In this document: positions 1 through 7,387 of the stretch, in pieces | Layout: each line of letters starts with the position of its first letter | How positions within the stretch are numbered: position 1 is the stretch's first letter | NCBI GenBank assembly: GCA_030649835.1 | Contig: JAUSES010000071.1 | Coordinates: forward strand, 1-34,301 | Direction: 5' to 3' | Source: a bacterium | GTDB taxonomy: Bacteria; Patescibacteriota; Minisyncoccia; Phycocordibacterales; UBA1550 | Length of the DNA: 34,301 nt | The notes under the pieces: model-generated | Database searches by the model: none | What the model saw: the letters and a program-made list of their open reading frames with translations, nothing else | Told to the model about the DNA's origin: nothing | Position numbers and translations under genes: made by a program

Positions 1-216
1 GAAAGTGCTTTGCACTTTCACGAAACCGCACACACTACTTTGAAAATAAAGTGGTGGAGGCCGCAGCGAAAGATTCCCTGCCAACTGTTTACCAAAAACA
101 CAGCTCCGTGCGAACTCGTAAGAGGATGTATACGGGGTGACGCCTGACCAATGCCAGAAGGTTAAATACGGGTGGTGATATGACTTCGGTTGTATTGCTG
201 GCTTGTATAAGCCCTG

Positions 217-251
<35 letters not shown>

Positions 252-457
252 TCCTCGCTTATCAGCAATGATGAACGAGGAAGGACTAGGACTGTTATAG
301 AAAAAAGTAAACAATTAATTTAAATTCATTACATGTTTAAGCTACCTGGCACGCAGTAATGTGTGTTAGTCCAATCATGATAAACGAGAGACCAACGTCA
401 TGGACCCTACTTCGAAAGGAGAGGGTAAAGATAGAGTCCAACTGAGAGGAATAGTTG
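252..457 (+). ncRNA. Group I intron in 23S rRNA at site L1931 (206 nt, no ORF)
   Basis: The rRNA breaks after CCTAAGGT (U1931 in E. coli numbering, counted from m5U1939 in AAATTCC) and resumes with AGCGTAATTCC. The upstream exon ends in U and the inserted sequence ends in G (base 457), as group I splicing requires. The segment TAAAGATAGAGTCC near the 3' end resembles the conserved S element forming P7. P7 and P3 are less clear here than in the two other introns. At 206 nt it is a minimal ribozyme without room for a homing endonuclease. L1931 is a known bacterial group I site. Confidence 0.85.
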
Positions 458-1120
458 AGCGTAATTCCTTGTCTGGTAAGTTCAGACGTGCACGAATGGC
501 GTAATGAGTGGGGAACTGTCTCGAGAAGCAGCTCGGTGAAAATACAATACCGGTGAAGATGCCGGTTACCTGCAGATAGACGAAAAGACCCCGTGAGCTT
601 TACTATAGCTTGATATTGAATATGTTTTGTGTCTGCGTAGCATAGTTGGGAGACTTTGAAGGATAGGTTTCGGTTTATCTGGAGTCAACAGTGAAATACC
701 AACCTTACTTGAGGCATATTCTAATCTGTACGGAAAAAACGCACGGAGACAGTATTTGGCGGGTAGTTTGAGTGGGGCGCTCTCCTCCTAAAAGGTAACG
801 GAGGAGTCTATTAAGGTCCTCTAGGCGCGAATGGAAACCGTGCCGATAGCGTAATGGCAAAAGAGGGCTTAACTGCAAGACGGACATGTCGAGCAGGTGC
901 GAAAGCAGAGCATAGTGAACCGACAACACGCTTTAGATGCGGTTGAAGATTAACGGATAAAAGCTACCACGGGGATAACAGGCTAGTTCTGCCCAAGAGT
1001 TCATATCGACGGCAGAGTTCGGCACCTCGATGTCGGCTCATCTTATCCTGGAGGTGGAGAAGCTTCCAAGGGTTTGGCTGTTCGCCAATTAAAAAGATAC
1101 GTGAGCTGGGTTCAGACCGT

Positions 1121-1461
1121 AGAGGAGTGAAATATAAAGATTGTGCGCGTGTAATTGTTTTCATCTTTATATTTAACTTCTCTTAGTCTGAACCCGAGGC
1201 GATGAGACTAAACTCATCAATAATGACATCAAATCACGGCGGCTATGCACAGTAATGTGTATAGACAAGCTGACTAATTTCGGGAAAACCTAAACGAGCA
1301 ATCGTATGGCAATTCCGAGGGAAACAGTAGAGCATACTGTGCCCGTAGAGACTAAACGTCAGCACCCCTTTCTAAAAATTAGGGTTATGCTATAGTCCGA
1401 TCCCTCTTGAAAAAGAGGTTCATACGGTTTGGAGACCAGAGTATGATGTAAAACACTAATG
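1121..1461 (+). ncRNA. Group I intron in 23S rRNA at site L2593 (341 nt, no ORF)
   Basis: The insertion follows CAGACCGT (U2593) and ends in G before CGTGAGACAGG, the same site as the intron encoding I-CreI in Chlamydomonas chloroplasts. The core is clear: GCAATTCCGAGGGAAAC (P/Q side), CCGTAGAGACTAAACGTC (R) and ATGCTATAGTCCG (S), with AGACTA and TATAGTC forming P7. A perfect 12-bp hairpin (AAATATAAAGAT with ATCTTTATATTT) sits near the 5' end. No open frame of a known homing endonuclease family is present. Splicing would restore the peptidyl-transferase centre. Confidence 0.93.
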
Positions 1462-1524
1462 CGTGAGACAGGTTGGTCTCCTATCTTCTGCAGGCGTTGA
1501 ATTTTGAGGGGATTTGCTCCTAGT

Positions 1525-2074
1525 AAGTAATTGCTACTTTCATGAGTAATCATGATTGAAAATGCTGCTCATAACGGTGAAGCCTTCATATGGATTTGGT
1601 CTAAGAATTATAATACTTGAGGTCCTTGTGTTATAATTTGCTTGAGGACCAGAACCCTCTTTAAGGTAATACCGTGGGAAGTCGATCTAAAATTAAAAAA
1701 CAATCGAAATGAAAAATTGGATAAAAGAAAACTGGTTTAAGTTAGGTATATTAGTCATATTTTCCGTTCTTTCGTGGAGTATGATTAATTTCATGCAGCA
1801 AGCTGCTGACTTAATGGAAAGTTTTGTTGATAGTTATGTTCGGTCTAATGCACCAAATCCACTAGATCCTTTAGGGTTATTTTAATTTTAGGTTTGACCC
1901 CGTAACGACTCATGTTGAAAGACACATGGACTCATGCGCTGAGGAATCATTTCTATGAAAATGACTGCTCGCATGGGTAAGATGCAGCCCCCCTACTTCA
2001 TTATGAATGAGGGGGAAGGTATAGTCTGCGCTCCTAGAAATAGGGGAATAAAAACATTGAATTATGTTTTAGTG
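1525..2074 (+). ncRNA. Group I intron in 23S rRNA at site L2656, inside the sarcin-ricin loop (550 nt)
   Basis: The universal sequence CTCCTAGTACGAGAGGACC is split after CTCCTAGT (U2656) and resumes as ACGAGAGGACC at 2075. The preceding exon base is U and the last intron base is G, fitting group I splicing. Core elements are visible: AATACCGTGGGAAG (P/Q side), CCCCGTAACGACTC (R) and AAGGTATAGTCTG (S), with GACT and AGTC pairing as P7, and a CCCCCCTAC...GAGGGGG hairpin between them as P8. A 58-codon ORF (1709-1885) sits between the Q and R halves. I do not recall L2656 as a listed intron site, but cannot check. Confidence 0.88.
1709..1885 (+). CDS. Intron-encoded small single-pass membrane protein (58 aa), unknown function
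   Basis: The ORF is too short for the supplied track. It starts MKNWIKENWFKLGILVIF, with one hydrophobic segment at about residues 12-28 and a polar tail ending NPLDPLGLF. It lies in a peripheral loop between the Q and R core elements of the L2656 intron, the position where homing endonuclease genes usually sit. It shows no LAGLIDADG, GIY-YIG or HNH motif. The 'MKNWIKENWFKLGIL' start resembles N-termini of small membrane proteins common in Parcubacteria, an impression from memory. There is no Shine-Dalgarno. It could be a captured cellular gene, a remnant, or a chance frame, but its membrane-protein composition argues against chance. Confidence 0.5.
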   Translation: MKNWIKENWFKLGILVIFSVLSWSMINFMQQAADLMESFVDSYVRSNAPNPLDPLGLF

Positions 2075-2357
2075 ACGAGAGGACCGGAGTGAACTGACCT
2101 CTGGTGTGGCTGCTGTCCTGCCAAGGGCACCGCAGCGTAGCTATGTCGGGAATGGATAACCTCTGAAAGCATCTAAGAGGGAAGCCAACCCCAAGATCAG
2201 AATTCGTTTGAGGCCCGTGAGAGATGATCACGTTGATAGGCTCTATGTGTAAGACGAGTAATCGTTTCAGCAGAGGAGTACTAATACGCCGATTCTTATT
2301 GGGAATTTGAAAATCACAATCATTATTTGTTTAGAATTTGTTTTTACCTGTAGTATA

Positions 2358-2486
2358 TTGAATTACGAGACTCTATCTTTGTCTTTGCGAGGAAGTACTC
2401 TGACGAAGCAATCCAGGATTGCGTTCTAGGACTCTGGATTGCTTCGCTTCGCTCGCAAAGACAGAAGCATGAGTTTCGTAATTCAA
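2358..2486. repeat. MITE-like palindromic repeat, copy 1, in the 23S-5S spacer
   Basis: The outer inverted ends are TTGAATTACGAGACTC and GAGTTTCGTAATTCAA (one difference). Inside them are GTCTTTGCGAGG and CTCGCAAAGAC, and then GAAGCAATCCAG and CTGGATTGCTTC. The whole 129 bp can fold into one long hairpin. Related copies lie at 18168-18243 and 19790-19926. In this position the hairpin may take part in, or disturb, rRNA processing. Confidence 0.8.
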
Positions 2487-2516
2487 GCTCTATTAAATTG
2501 AAATATTGAATATTTA

Positions 2517-2626
2517 GTTCTGGTGGTTCAGCGCTGTGGTCACACCTGATCTCATTCCGAACTCAGAAGTTAAGCGCAGTTGCGGCGATGATACTCGTAA
2601 GGGGAAAGTAGCTTGCCGCCAGAACT
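2517..2626 (+). rRNA. rrf: 5S ribosomal RNA
   Basis: The sequence TCTGGTGGTTCAGCGCTGTG, then CCTGATCTCATTCCGAACTC, then GAAGTTAAGC is typical 5S. The ends TAGTTCTGG and CCAGAACTA pair as helix I. The exact ends are uncertain by a few bases. It follows the 23S gene by about 215 bp, as in a normal rrn operon, with a MITE-like repeat in between. Confidence 0.96.
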
Positions 2627-2643
2627 AAGGATTCAATCGTAAA
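2619..2643 (+). repeat. 25-bp direct repeat at the 5S 3' end (partner at 2962-2986)
   Basis: CCAGAACTAAGGATTCAATC followed by GTAAA covers the last bases of 5S rRNA plus its trailer and recurs exactly at 2962-2986. The two copies bracket about 320 bp that hold the rrn terminator and a doubtful ORF. Confidence 0.9.
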
Positions 2644-2651
2644 ACAAAAAA

Positions 2652-2684
2652 CAACCAACTTCACGTTGGTTGCTTTTTATTTTC
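2652..2684 (+). terminator. Rho-independent terminator of the rRNA operon
   Basis: An 8-bp stem CAACCAAC/GTTGGTTG with a 5-nt loop is followed by CTTTTTATTTTC, 25 bases after the 5S gene. Confidence 0.8.
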
Positions 2685-2748
2685 ATAATGTATTTTACTG
2701 TTGGAGGGAGTAAGCTATTTTCACCTTGCGAGCTCGTAAGGGGCTGAA

Positions 2749-2985
2749 ATGCGAATACATGGAGCATTTCAGAGTCGGAGCGCGACGGCGCGAGACGGGG
2801 TCGCAGGATTTTTCAGTAGAAAAATACCTGTGACAGGATGCGAATACCTGAAGCTTTCGCAAGACCTTAAGTATTTTGTATTCAAAAAGCGAAGGGTGTA
2901 CAGTCCAGGTAAGGGAAGGGGCTTGGAGTTTATCCCGTTAGAAGTAATCTTTCTAATGGGACCAGAACTAAGGATTCAATCGTAA
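2749..2985 (+). CDS. Doubtful 78-aa ORF between the 5S-tail repeats
   Basis: The frame starts MRIHGAFQSRSATARDGVAG and its stop lies in the second copy of the 5S-tail repeat. I recognise no family. The DNA is rich in short inverted repeats (CTGAAATG...CATTTCAG; CCCGTTAGAA...TTCTAATGGG) and in GCGCGACGGCGCGAGACG-type sequence. That looks more like dispersed non-coding repeat material than a gene. No Shine-Dalgarno or clear promoter is seen. It is listed so that this roughly 300-bp stretch is not left blank. Confidence 0.2.
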   Translation: MRIHGAFQSRSATARDGVAGFFSRKIPVTGCEYLKLSQDLKYFVFKKRRVYSPGKGRGLEFIPLEVIFLMGPELRIQS

Positions 2986-2986
2986 A
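2962..2986 (+). repeat. Second copy of the 25-bp 5S-tail direct repeat
   Basis: It is identical to 2619-2643. Just before it, CCCGTTAGAA...TTCTAATGGG forms a hairpin where the last 5S helix would sit, so this may be the remnant of a duplicated 5S end or a target-site-like duplication. Confidence 0.85.
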
Positions 2987-3036
2987 TATAGGAAAAGGGG
3001 CGCAAATTGTAAACAATTTGCGCCCCTTTTCCTATA
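2987..3036. terminator. 23-bp perfect hairpin, probably a bidirectional terminator
   Basis: TATAGGAAAAGGGGCGCAAA... pairs without mismatch with its complement across a TAAA loop. The 3' arm ends CCCCTTTTCCTATA. It separates the rRNA region from the gene at 3056. Confidence 0.65.
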
Positions 3037-3039
3037 TTA

Positions 3040-3048
3040 TGCTATTAT
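3040..3048 (+). promoter_or_regulatory. Extended -10 promoter TGCTATTAT for 3056 gene
   Basis: TG-C-TATTAT ends 7 nt before the ATG at 3056, so the transcript would start at or next to the start codon (leaderless). Confidence 0.45.
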
Positions 3049-3055
3049 ATTTTAT

Positions 3056-3943
3056 ATGGACTGGGCTCAAAAACGAAAGGTTATTTTTGCATCGGGGTTT
3101 GCGGGAGTTATTATTCTGCTTGCAGTGTACCCGATATATCAGCTTTTTCGTGGTACGCCCACGTGTTTAGACAACAAAGAAAACGGTAGTGAGACAGGGA
3201 TTGACTGTGGAGGACTCTGCGCGCGCGCATGCTTGGTTGACATTGTGGCGCCAAGAGCAATTTGGGCGAAGGCATTTCCCATTGGCAAGGAAACATACGA
3301 CCTTGGTGCGTATGTGGAAAATGCAAACGCAAACGCCGGAGTAAAAAAAGCAGGCTACACAATTCGGGTGCTTGATGCCAGCGGAAAGGTAATCGTAGAA
3401 AAAAAGGGGACCACAGAGCTTGCCCCAGGAACTCGTACACTACTTTTTGAAACAGGGGTTATTTTTTCTGGAATCCCCGCAAGTGTTGAGGTCGCTTTCG
3501 ATTCAAAAGATTTGAGCAACTGGACGAAAGCAACTACTGCGCCATCACCTGTGGTAACTAAAAATCAAAATCTCAAGAACACTGATACAAAACCACGTTT
3601 TGATGCAGTGTTAGTAAATAACGACCTGGTGAATGACGTTGTGGACCTTACGTTGAGTGCAGTTATTTATGACACTGAGCGTCATCCTGTAGCAGTTTCA
3701 AGAACCTATGTGCAAAGTGTTCCTAAGGCGAGCGAGCAGAACATATTTTTCACGTGGCCAAGTCGATTTACAAAATATGCGCGAGGAGAAATGTGTGTAC
3801 CTGTCGGTTCTGAAAGCACAGAAACAACGGCAAGCACTACGCTAAAAGCGAGCTCGACCCCCCCAGTAGTGCCAACACTATGCCCTATCGAGAGTTTTAT
3901 TACTGAGATTATTATTACCCCACGAGCTATTTTCGCACAATAA
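3056..3943 (+). CDS. Membrane-anchored protein with Cys-rich 'DCGGxC' motif, unknown function
   Basis: The 295-aa protein has a short cytoplasmic Lys/Arg start, one membrane segment at about residues 9-30, and a large outside part. Directly after the membrane segment comes TCLDNKENGSETGIDCGGLC, with Cys at about 37, 51, 55 and 59. This is a calcium-loop-like, disulfide-capable motif that I associate with a family of Parcubacteria surface proteins. The rest is predicted beta-rich, with two FnIII/Ig-like stretches and a Ser/Thr-rich segment (STETTASTTLKASSTPP) before a hydrophobic C-terminus. It is followed 13 bp later by rodA, so the two are probably co-transcribed. This suggests a role at the envelope, but no activity can be assigned. 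Confidence 0.75.
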   Translation: MDWAQKRKVIFASGFAGVIILLAVYPIYQLFRGTPTCLDNKENGSETGIDCGGLCARACLVDIVAPRAIWAKAFPIGKETYDLGAYVENANANAGVKKAGYTIRVLDASGKVIVEKKGTTELAPGTRTLLFETGVIFSGIPASVEVAFDSKDLSNWTKATTAPSPVVTKNQNLKNTDTKPRFDAVLVNNDLVNDVVDLTLSAVIYDTERHPVAVSRTYVQSVPKASEQNIFFTWPSRFTKYARGEMCVPVGSESTETTASTTLKASSTPPVVPTLCPIESFITEIIITPRAIFAQ

Positions 3944-3956
3944 AAAATAGTAAAAG

Positions 3957-5102
3957 ATGCAAGTTTTTAAGCTTATAAGCGAGGTTTTTTCTCGAAAAAT
4001 ATCCATTGACTGGGTACTTCTTTTGGCTACTTCAGTGATTGTTGTTTTTGGTCTTATCACCATGAATGCATTTGTGGGAGAAAATTTATTTTTTCAAAAA
4101 CAACTTATTTCGTTTGCTGTTGCGATTGGGGCGTTTTTTGTTGCCACACGGATTGATACCGATATGCTCAAGCGTACCGATGTGTTGGTGACATTATTTC
4201 TTTTGATGAGCACTCTTCTCCTTATTCTTTTTGGTATTGGGCATGCAGCAAAAGGCGCACAGAGTTGGTTTAAGATTGGGCTCTTTGCTTTTCAGCCGGC
4301 AGATGCGATGAAGCTTTTGCTTATTTTAATTTTGGCAAAATATTTCTCCCGTCGTCATGTGGAGATTGCACATTTTAGGCACATCATCGTTTCGGGAGTG
4401 TACGCGATTATTCCATTTATACTCGTTCTCCTTCAGCCAGACTTTGGCTCTGCAATGATCATCTTCTTTATTTGGTTTGGTATGATTTTGGTGTCTGGTG
4501 TTTCAAAGAAGCACCTTGCACTTGTTTTTCTTGTTGGGGCAATAGCGTTTGGTGGGCTTTGGATGGAAGTTTTTAAACCATATCAAAAAGCGCGCATCAT
4601 GACATTTTTAAGTCCACTCTCGGATATTCGGGGGACAGGGTATAATGCGTATCAGTCCACCATAGCAGTCGGCTCAGGGCAGATTCTTGGCAAAGGGGTA
4701 GGGTACGGCACGCAGTCACACTTAAGGTTTCTCCCTGAATATCAAACAGACTTTATTTTTTCAGCGTTTGCAGAGGAGTGGGGGTTTGTGGGCGTGATAA
4801 TTTTGTTCGGTCTTTTCGCCTTGATAATTGGGCGTATTTTGGTAATTGCACTCGTGGGTGCGACAAATTTTGAGATGCTTTTTGGCGCGGGGGTTGCAGT
4901 CTCCATCATTGCGCCATTTGTGGTAAATATTGGCATGGCGATAGGGCTCATGCCCGTCACGGGAGTAGCGGTGCCATTTATGAGTTTTGGAGGCTCACAC
5001 CTCCTTATGGAATTTACTGCACTCGGGCTTTTAGTAAGTATGAAAAAGAATTCCCGCACAGCGCATCGAAGCGCGCTTACCCATGAATTTTTAGGAGCGT
5101 AA
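3957..5102 (+). CDS. rodA: RodA/FtsW-family peptidoglycan glycosyltransferase (SEDS)
   Basis: The 381-aa polytopic membrane protein of the SEDS family polymerises lipid II into glycan strands together with a class B PBP. Diagnostic motifs are LLQPDFGSAMI, GSGQILGKGVGYGTQSHLRF, LPEYQTDFIFSAFAEEWGF (catalytic Asp region) and GLMPVTGVAVPFMSFGGS. About ten membrane segments fit the family. The closing 'MPVTGVAVPFMSFGGSHL' and overall length favour RodA over FtsW, but a single SEDS protein may serve both roles in small genomes. No PBP or MreBCD gene is adjacent in this window. The start gives MQVFKLISEV with no Shine-Dalgarno. Confidence 0.93.
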   Translation: MQVFKLISEVFSRKISIDWVLLLATSVIVVFGLITMNAFVGENLFFQKQLISFAVAIGAFFVATRIDTDMLKRTDVLVTLFLLMSTLLLILFGIGHAAKGAQSWFKIGLFAFQPADAMKLLLILILAKYFSRRHVEIAHFRHIIVSGVYAIIPFILVLLQPDFGSAMIIFFIWFGMILVSGVSKKHLALVFLVGAIAFGGLWMEVFKPYQKARIMTFLSPLSDIRGTGYNAYQSTIAVGSGQILGKGVGYGTQSHLRFLPEYQTDFIFSAFAEEWGFVGVIILFGLFALIIGRILVIALVGATNFEMLFGAGVAVSIIAPFVVNIGMAIGLMPVTGVAVPFMSFGGSHLLMEFTALGLLVSMKKNSRTAHRSALTHEFLGA

Positions 5103-5124
5103 TTTTTGACTTTTATGGCTAGTT

Positions 5125-5706
5125 TTACCAGCAATTTGGAGTAGTGGGAGGAAGTTGCCCAGGAAGACAGCCACTGTTTGTGGCGCTGATGTCATCAGTA
5201 ACTTGCCATGCCCACCCTGGACGTGCTCCGTCATAAAAAGGATCATTAGCAGACATCCCTGTTTCTGCTGCACAGTGTGAAAGGAGCTTATAGTGATTCC
5301 CCGTAGTCTCTAGATAAAGATATGATCTTTTCCATGGGGGGACATTAGATGAACAGAGAGACGGCATTCCGCCAATTGGATCCTTCGGAAGTGCAGAAAT
5401 GTACCCACCAGCAACAAGTCCTGGAATCCAATCACCATTATTATTTGGACCGTTGGGCGCTGGCTCACCTGTTTCAGACGAATAAAAAGTACCGACAGGG
5501 GTAGCAGGATAATATCCATGGTCTGAGTAATAGTGTTCTAGTGCCGTTCTGAGTTCGGTAAGTTGTGCTTTCCGTATTGTGTCACGTGACTTTTGCCGAG
5601 CTGAATTGAGAGATGAGAGAACGATGCCAGAAAGTACACCGATAATTGAGATTACCACCAAGAGTTCTATAAGTGTAAAACCGCCGTTATTTTCCCGCTT
5701 GGTCAT
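5125..5706 (-). CDS. Type IV pilin-like / pseudopilin protein
   Basis: The 193-aa protein has the class III signal GGFTLIELLVVISIIG, where prepilin peptidase cuts after Gly and methylates Phe; the Glu at +5 is present. After the N-terminal helix comes the usual 'ARQKSRDTIRKAQLTELRTAL' coiled part and a Cys-containing C-terminal region (Cys at about 119, 141, 181 and 192). CPR bacteria use such pilins for surface attachment and DNA uptake. It starts 1 bp after the stop of the 90-aa gene upstream, in a three-gene minus-strand cluster with a glycosyltransferase, which could decorate it (inference). It converges with rodA, with only 22 bp between. Confidence 0.9.
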   Translation of the reverse strand: MTKRENNGGFTLIELLVVISIIGVLSGIVLSSLNSARQKSRDTIRKAQLTELRTALEHYYSDHGYYPATPVGTFYSSETGEPAPNGPNNNGDWIPGLVAGGYISALPKDPIGGMPSLCSSNVPPWKRSYLYLETTGNHYKLLSHCAAETGMSANDPFYDGARPGWAWQVTDDISATNSGCLPGQLPPTTPNCW

Positions 5707-5707
5707 G

Positions 5708-5980
5708 TTAATTTGAGCCTTGCATTTTTTTTAGAACTTCATTTTGTGCTGCCATTTGTTCAGAAGTTTGTTTTGGCGGAGCATCGTTTCCCAAAATTTT
5801 TGCATATAAGAAAAATGTAATTCCTAAAAATATAATACTCGTACCGAGTAGAACAATGTTAGTTGTCGCTTTGTCTATTTTTGTTAAACGCATAACAAAA
5901 CCAATTATTCCAGAAGGGGGAAGAGGCCTCTTTATATAGCTTTCGGGACTCCCGTCTGTTTCAAATTCTATTCCTTGCAT
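5708..5980 (-). CDS. Small single-pass membrane protein, unknown function
   Basis: The 90-aa protein starts MQGIEFETDG, has a Pro-rich stretch (RPLPPSGIIGFVMRL) and one membrane helix (NIVLLGTSIIFLGITFFLYA) at about residues 42-62, then a short polar tail. The arrangement 'IEFE...PP.GIIGF' occurs in small proteins next to pilin genes in Parcubacteria, as far as I recall. Its start overlaps the end of the glycosyltransferase by 13 bp and its stop is 1 bp before the pilin start. This indicates translational coupling and perhaps a part in pilus assembly or glycosylation. Confidence 0.7.
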   Translation of the reverse strand: MQGIEFETDGSPESYIKRPLPPSGIIGFVMRLTKIDKATTNIVLLGTSIIFLGITFFLYAKILGNDAPPKQTSEQMAAQNEVLKKMQGSN

Positions 5981-7149
5981 TTTCTAATTGTATCATTTCT
6001 GCTGATTATGTAAAACGATAGAGTTTCTTTAAGAACTCGATTTAAAGAAAAATGAGTAGCAACGCGCTCGCGAAGCGCTTCGCCCAAGCGCTTCGCGAGC
6101 GCGGGGTTTTCAATTAGTTTTTGTACTGTTTCTGCGATTGCATCCGGGTCGTGCGCAGGCACGAGAAGCCCCGTTCTTCCGTCTTCAATTATTTCAGGAA
6201 TACCGCCTACGTTTGTCGCAATCACCGGAAGCCCCGCAAGACCGGCCTCCAAAATCACAAGCGCAAGCCCCTCGGTGATAGAAGGAAGAACAAAAATATC
6301 AAATGCTTTTAAATAGCGCGATGCGTCTTCTACGAAGCCGAGCAAAAAGACTCTATCTTGAAGCCCACGGAGTTTTATAAGAGTGACGAGTTTTTCCATT
6401 TCCTCGCCATCACTAATGATAAAATAATAGAGAGAAGGATTTTTCTGTGCGAACTTGTTAAAGGCCTCAATAGCATACGAGATTCCTTTGTTTTTGTGGA
6501 GCTCCGCGATAGTCCCCAAAACAAAAGCATTTTCTGGAATCTGAATATTTGCATGAGCAAAGAGGTGCATCTGCGCATCCTTGCGTGTTAAAAAATCTGG
6601 CTCTGAAATTCCATTTTTTATTGTCACAATCTTGCCGGGTACAAAAGGCCACGTTGCAATGTCATTTTTTACGGCATCTGAAACTGCAATAGTCTTGTGA
6701 GAGAGCAAAACAGTAAGCCACGAAAAAATTTTAATTACAAAGCGTTGCCACACTGGGCGTTCCTCATTAAACGCCCATCCGTGTGCGGTGAAAATTATTT
6801 TTGGTACACCGGCGAGGCGGGCGGCGAGAGCCCCCACGCCGCCCGCCTTTGCACTGTTGACATGAACTACCCTTGGCTTCTCGATACTAAAAATTTTCAG
6901 CAGTTCAAAAAAAGTTTTTATGTCGCTCAAAAGGTTTACATCGCGCGTTATTGAAAAAAGGGGGAACACGCTAATATTTTGAGCGCGCAGTTTTTCAACA
7001 AGGGTTCCCGCACCACCCACCGCCACAGAAACAACAAATTGCTCCTTGGGAAGCCCGGTCGCAAGATCAAAAACGTACTTTTGAGCACCTCCAAAGTTGG
7101 ATTTTGTAATCACAAAAATAACCTTTATTTTCCTTGCTACATTGTCCAT
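5968..7149 (-). CDS. Glycosyltransferase family 4 (GT-B fold)
   Basis: The 393-aa protein has two Rossmann-like domains. The acceptor side shows NFGGAQKYVFDLATGL and VHVNSAKAGGVGALAARLAG. The donor side shows GTIAELHKNKGISYAIEAF and the E-x7-E motif in SITEGLALVILEAG, followed by GLPVIATNVGGIPEIIEDG. It should transfer a sugar from a nucleotide-sugar to a lipid, glycan or protein in the envelope; the substrate is unknown. I prefer the Met at 7149 (MDNVARKIKVIF) over the track's earlier start. The latter would add residues encoded by a mobile repeat, and a TGGTATTAT promoter box lies 5 nt before this ATG. A perfect 18-bp hairpin sits within the C-terminal coding part. Confidence 0.9.
   Translation of the reverse strand: MDNVARKIKVIFVITKSNFGGAQKYVFDLATGLPKEQFVVSVAVGGAGTLVEKLRAQNISVFPLFSITRDVNLLSDIKTFFELLKIFSIEKPRVVHVNSAKAGGVGALAARLAGVPKIIFTAHGWAFNEERPVWQRFVIKIFSWLTVLLSHKTIAVSDAVKNDIATWPFVPGKIVTIKNGISEPDFLTRKDAQMHLFAHANIQIPENAFVLGTIAELHKNKGISYAIEAFNKFAQKNPSLYYFIISDGEEMEKLVTLIKLRGLQDRVFLLGFVEDASRYLKAFDIFVLPSITEGLALVILEAGLAGLPVIATNVGGIPEIIEDGRTGLLVPAHDPDAIAETVQKLIENPALAKRLGEALRERVATHFSLNRVLKETLSFYIISRNDTIRKCKE
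6063..6103. repeat. Perfect 18-bp inverted repeat inside the glycosyltransferase gene
   Basis: CGCGCTCGCGAAGCGCTT and AAGCGCTTCGCGAGCGCG are exact complements around a 5-nt spacer. The repeat encodes part of AKRLGEALRERVAT near the C-terminus and is far more GC-rich than its surroundings. Confidence 0.9.
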
Positions 7150-7156
7150 AAGTAAT

Positions 7157-7340
7157 AATACCATCTCTAAATAACTTATCCACAATAATCCAAAATTTTG
7201 GCTACACTTTCGAATCAGCTGATTCGTGGTCTGGCCATAAATGAAAATCCTTCAAAATATCCCAATATTCCTCAGTATTTTTACTTCGGCTCGCTCAAGA
7301 TTTTTTGATTCTTTGTGGAAGAGTTATTTAGAGGTGGTAA
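7157..7340. mobile_element. MITE-like element with about 25-bp terminal inverted repeats
   Basis: The left end AATACCATCTCTAAATAACT continues TATCCAC. The right end reads GTGGAAGAGTTATTTAGAGG then TGGTA, an inverted copy with few differences; similarity continues inward for about 20 more bases. The interior has no ORF. It holds TTTTGGCTAC, a 16-bp palindrome CGAATCAGCTGATTCG and a CAAAATATCCCAATATTCCT block shared with 10740-10790 and 31262-31310. A perfect DnaA box TTATCCACA is at 7176-7184. Read on the minus strand, the left end gives TGGTATTAT, 5 nt before the glycosyltransferase ATG. Confidence 0.75.
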
Positions 7341-7387
7341 TAGAGTATATCATGAGACCCCTCACAGAAGAATATCCAAAGGAAACA

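Noticed and set aside
252-2074. Homing endonuclease genes in the 23S introns
   Set aside because: No LAGLIDADG, HNH or GIY-YIG frame is present on either strand; only the 58-aa membrane ORF was found.
705-2231. Several minus-strand ORFs of 64-74 aa in the 23S region
   Set aside because: They lie antisense to conserved rRNA exons and intron cores and resemble no protein family.
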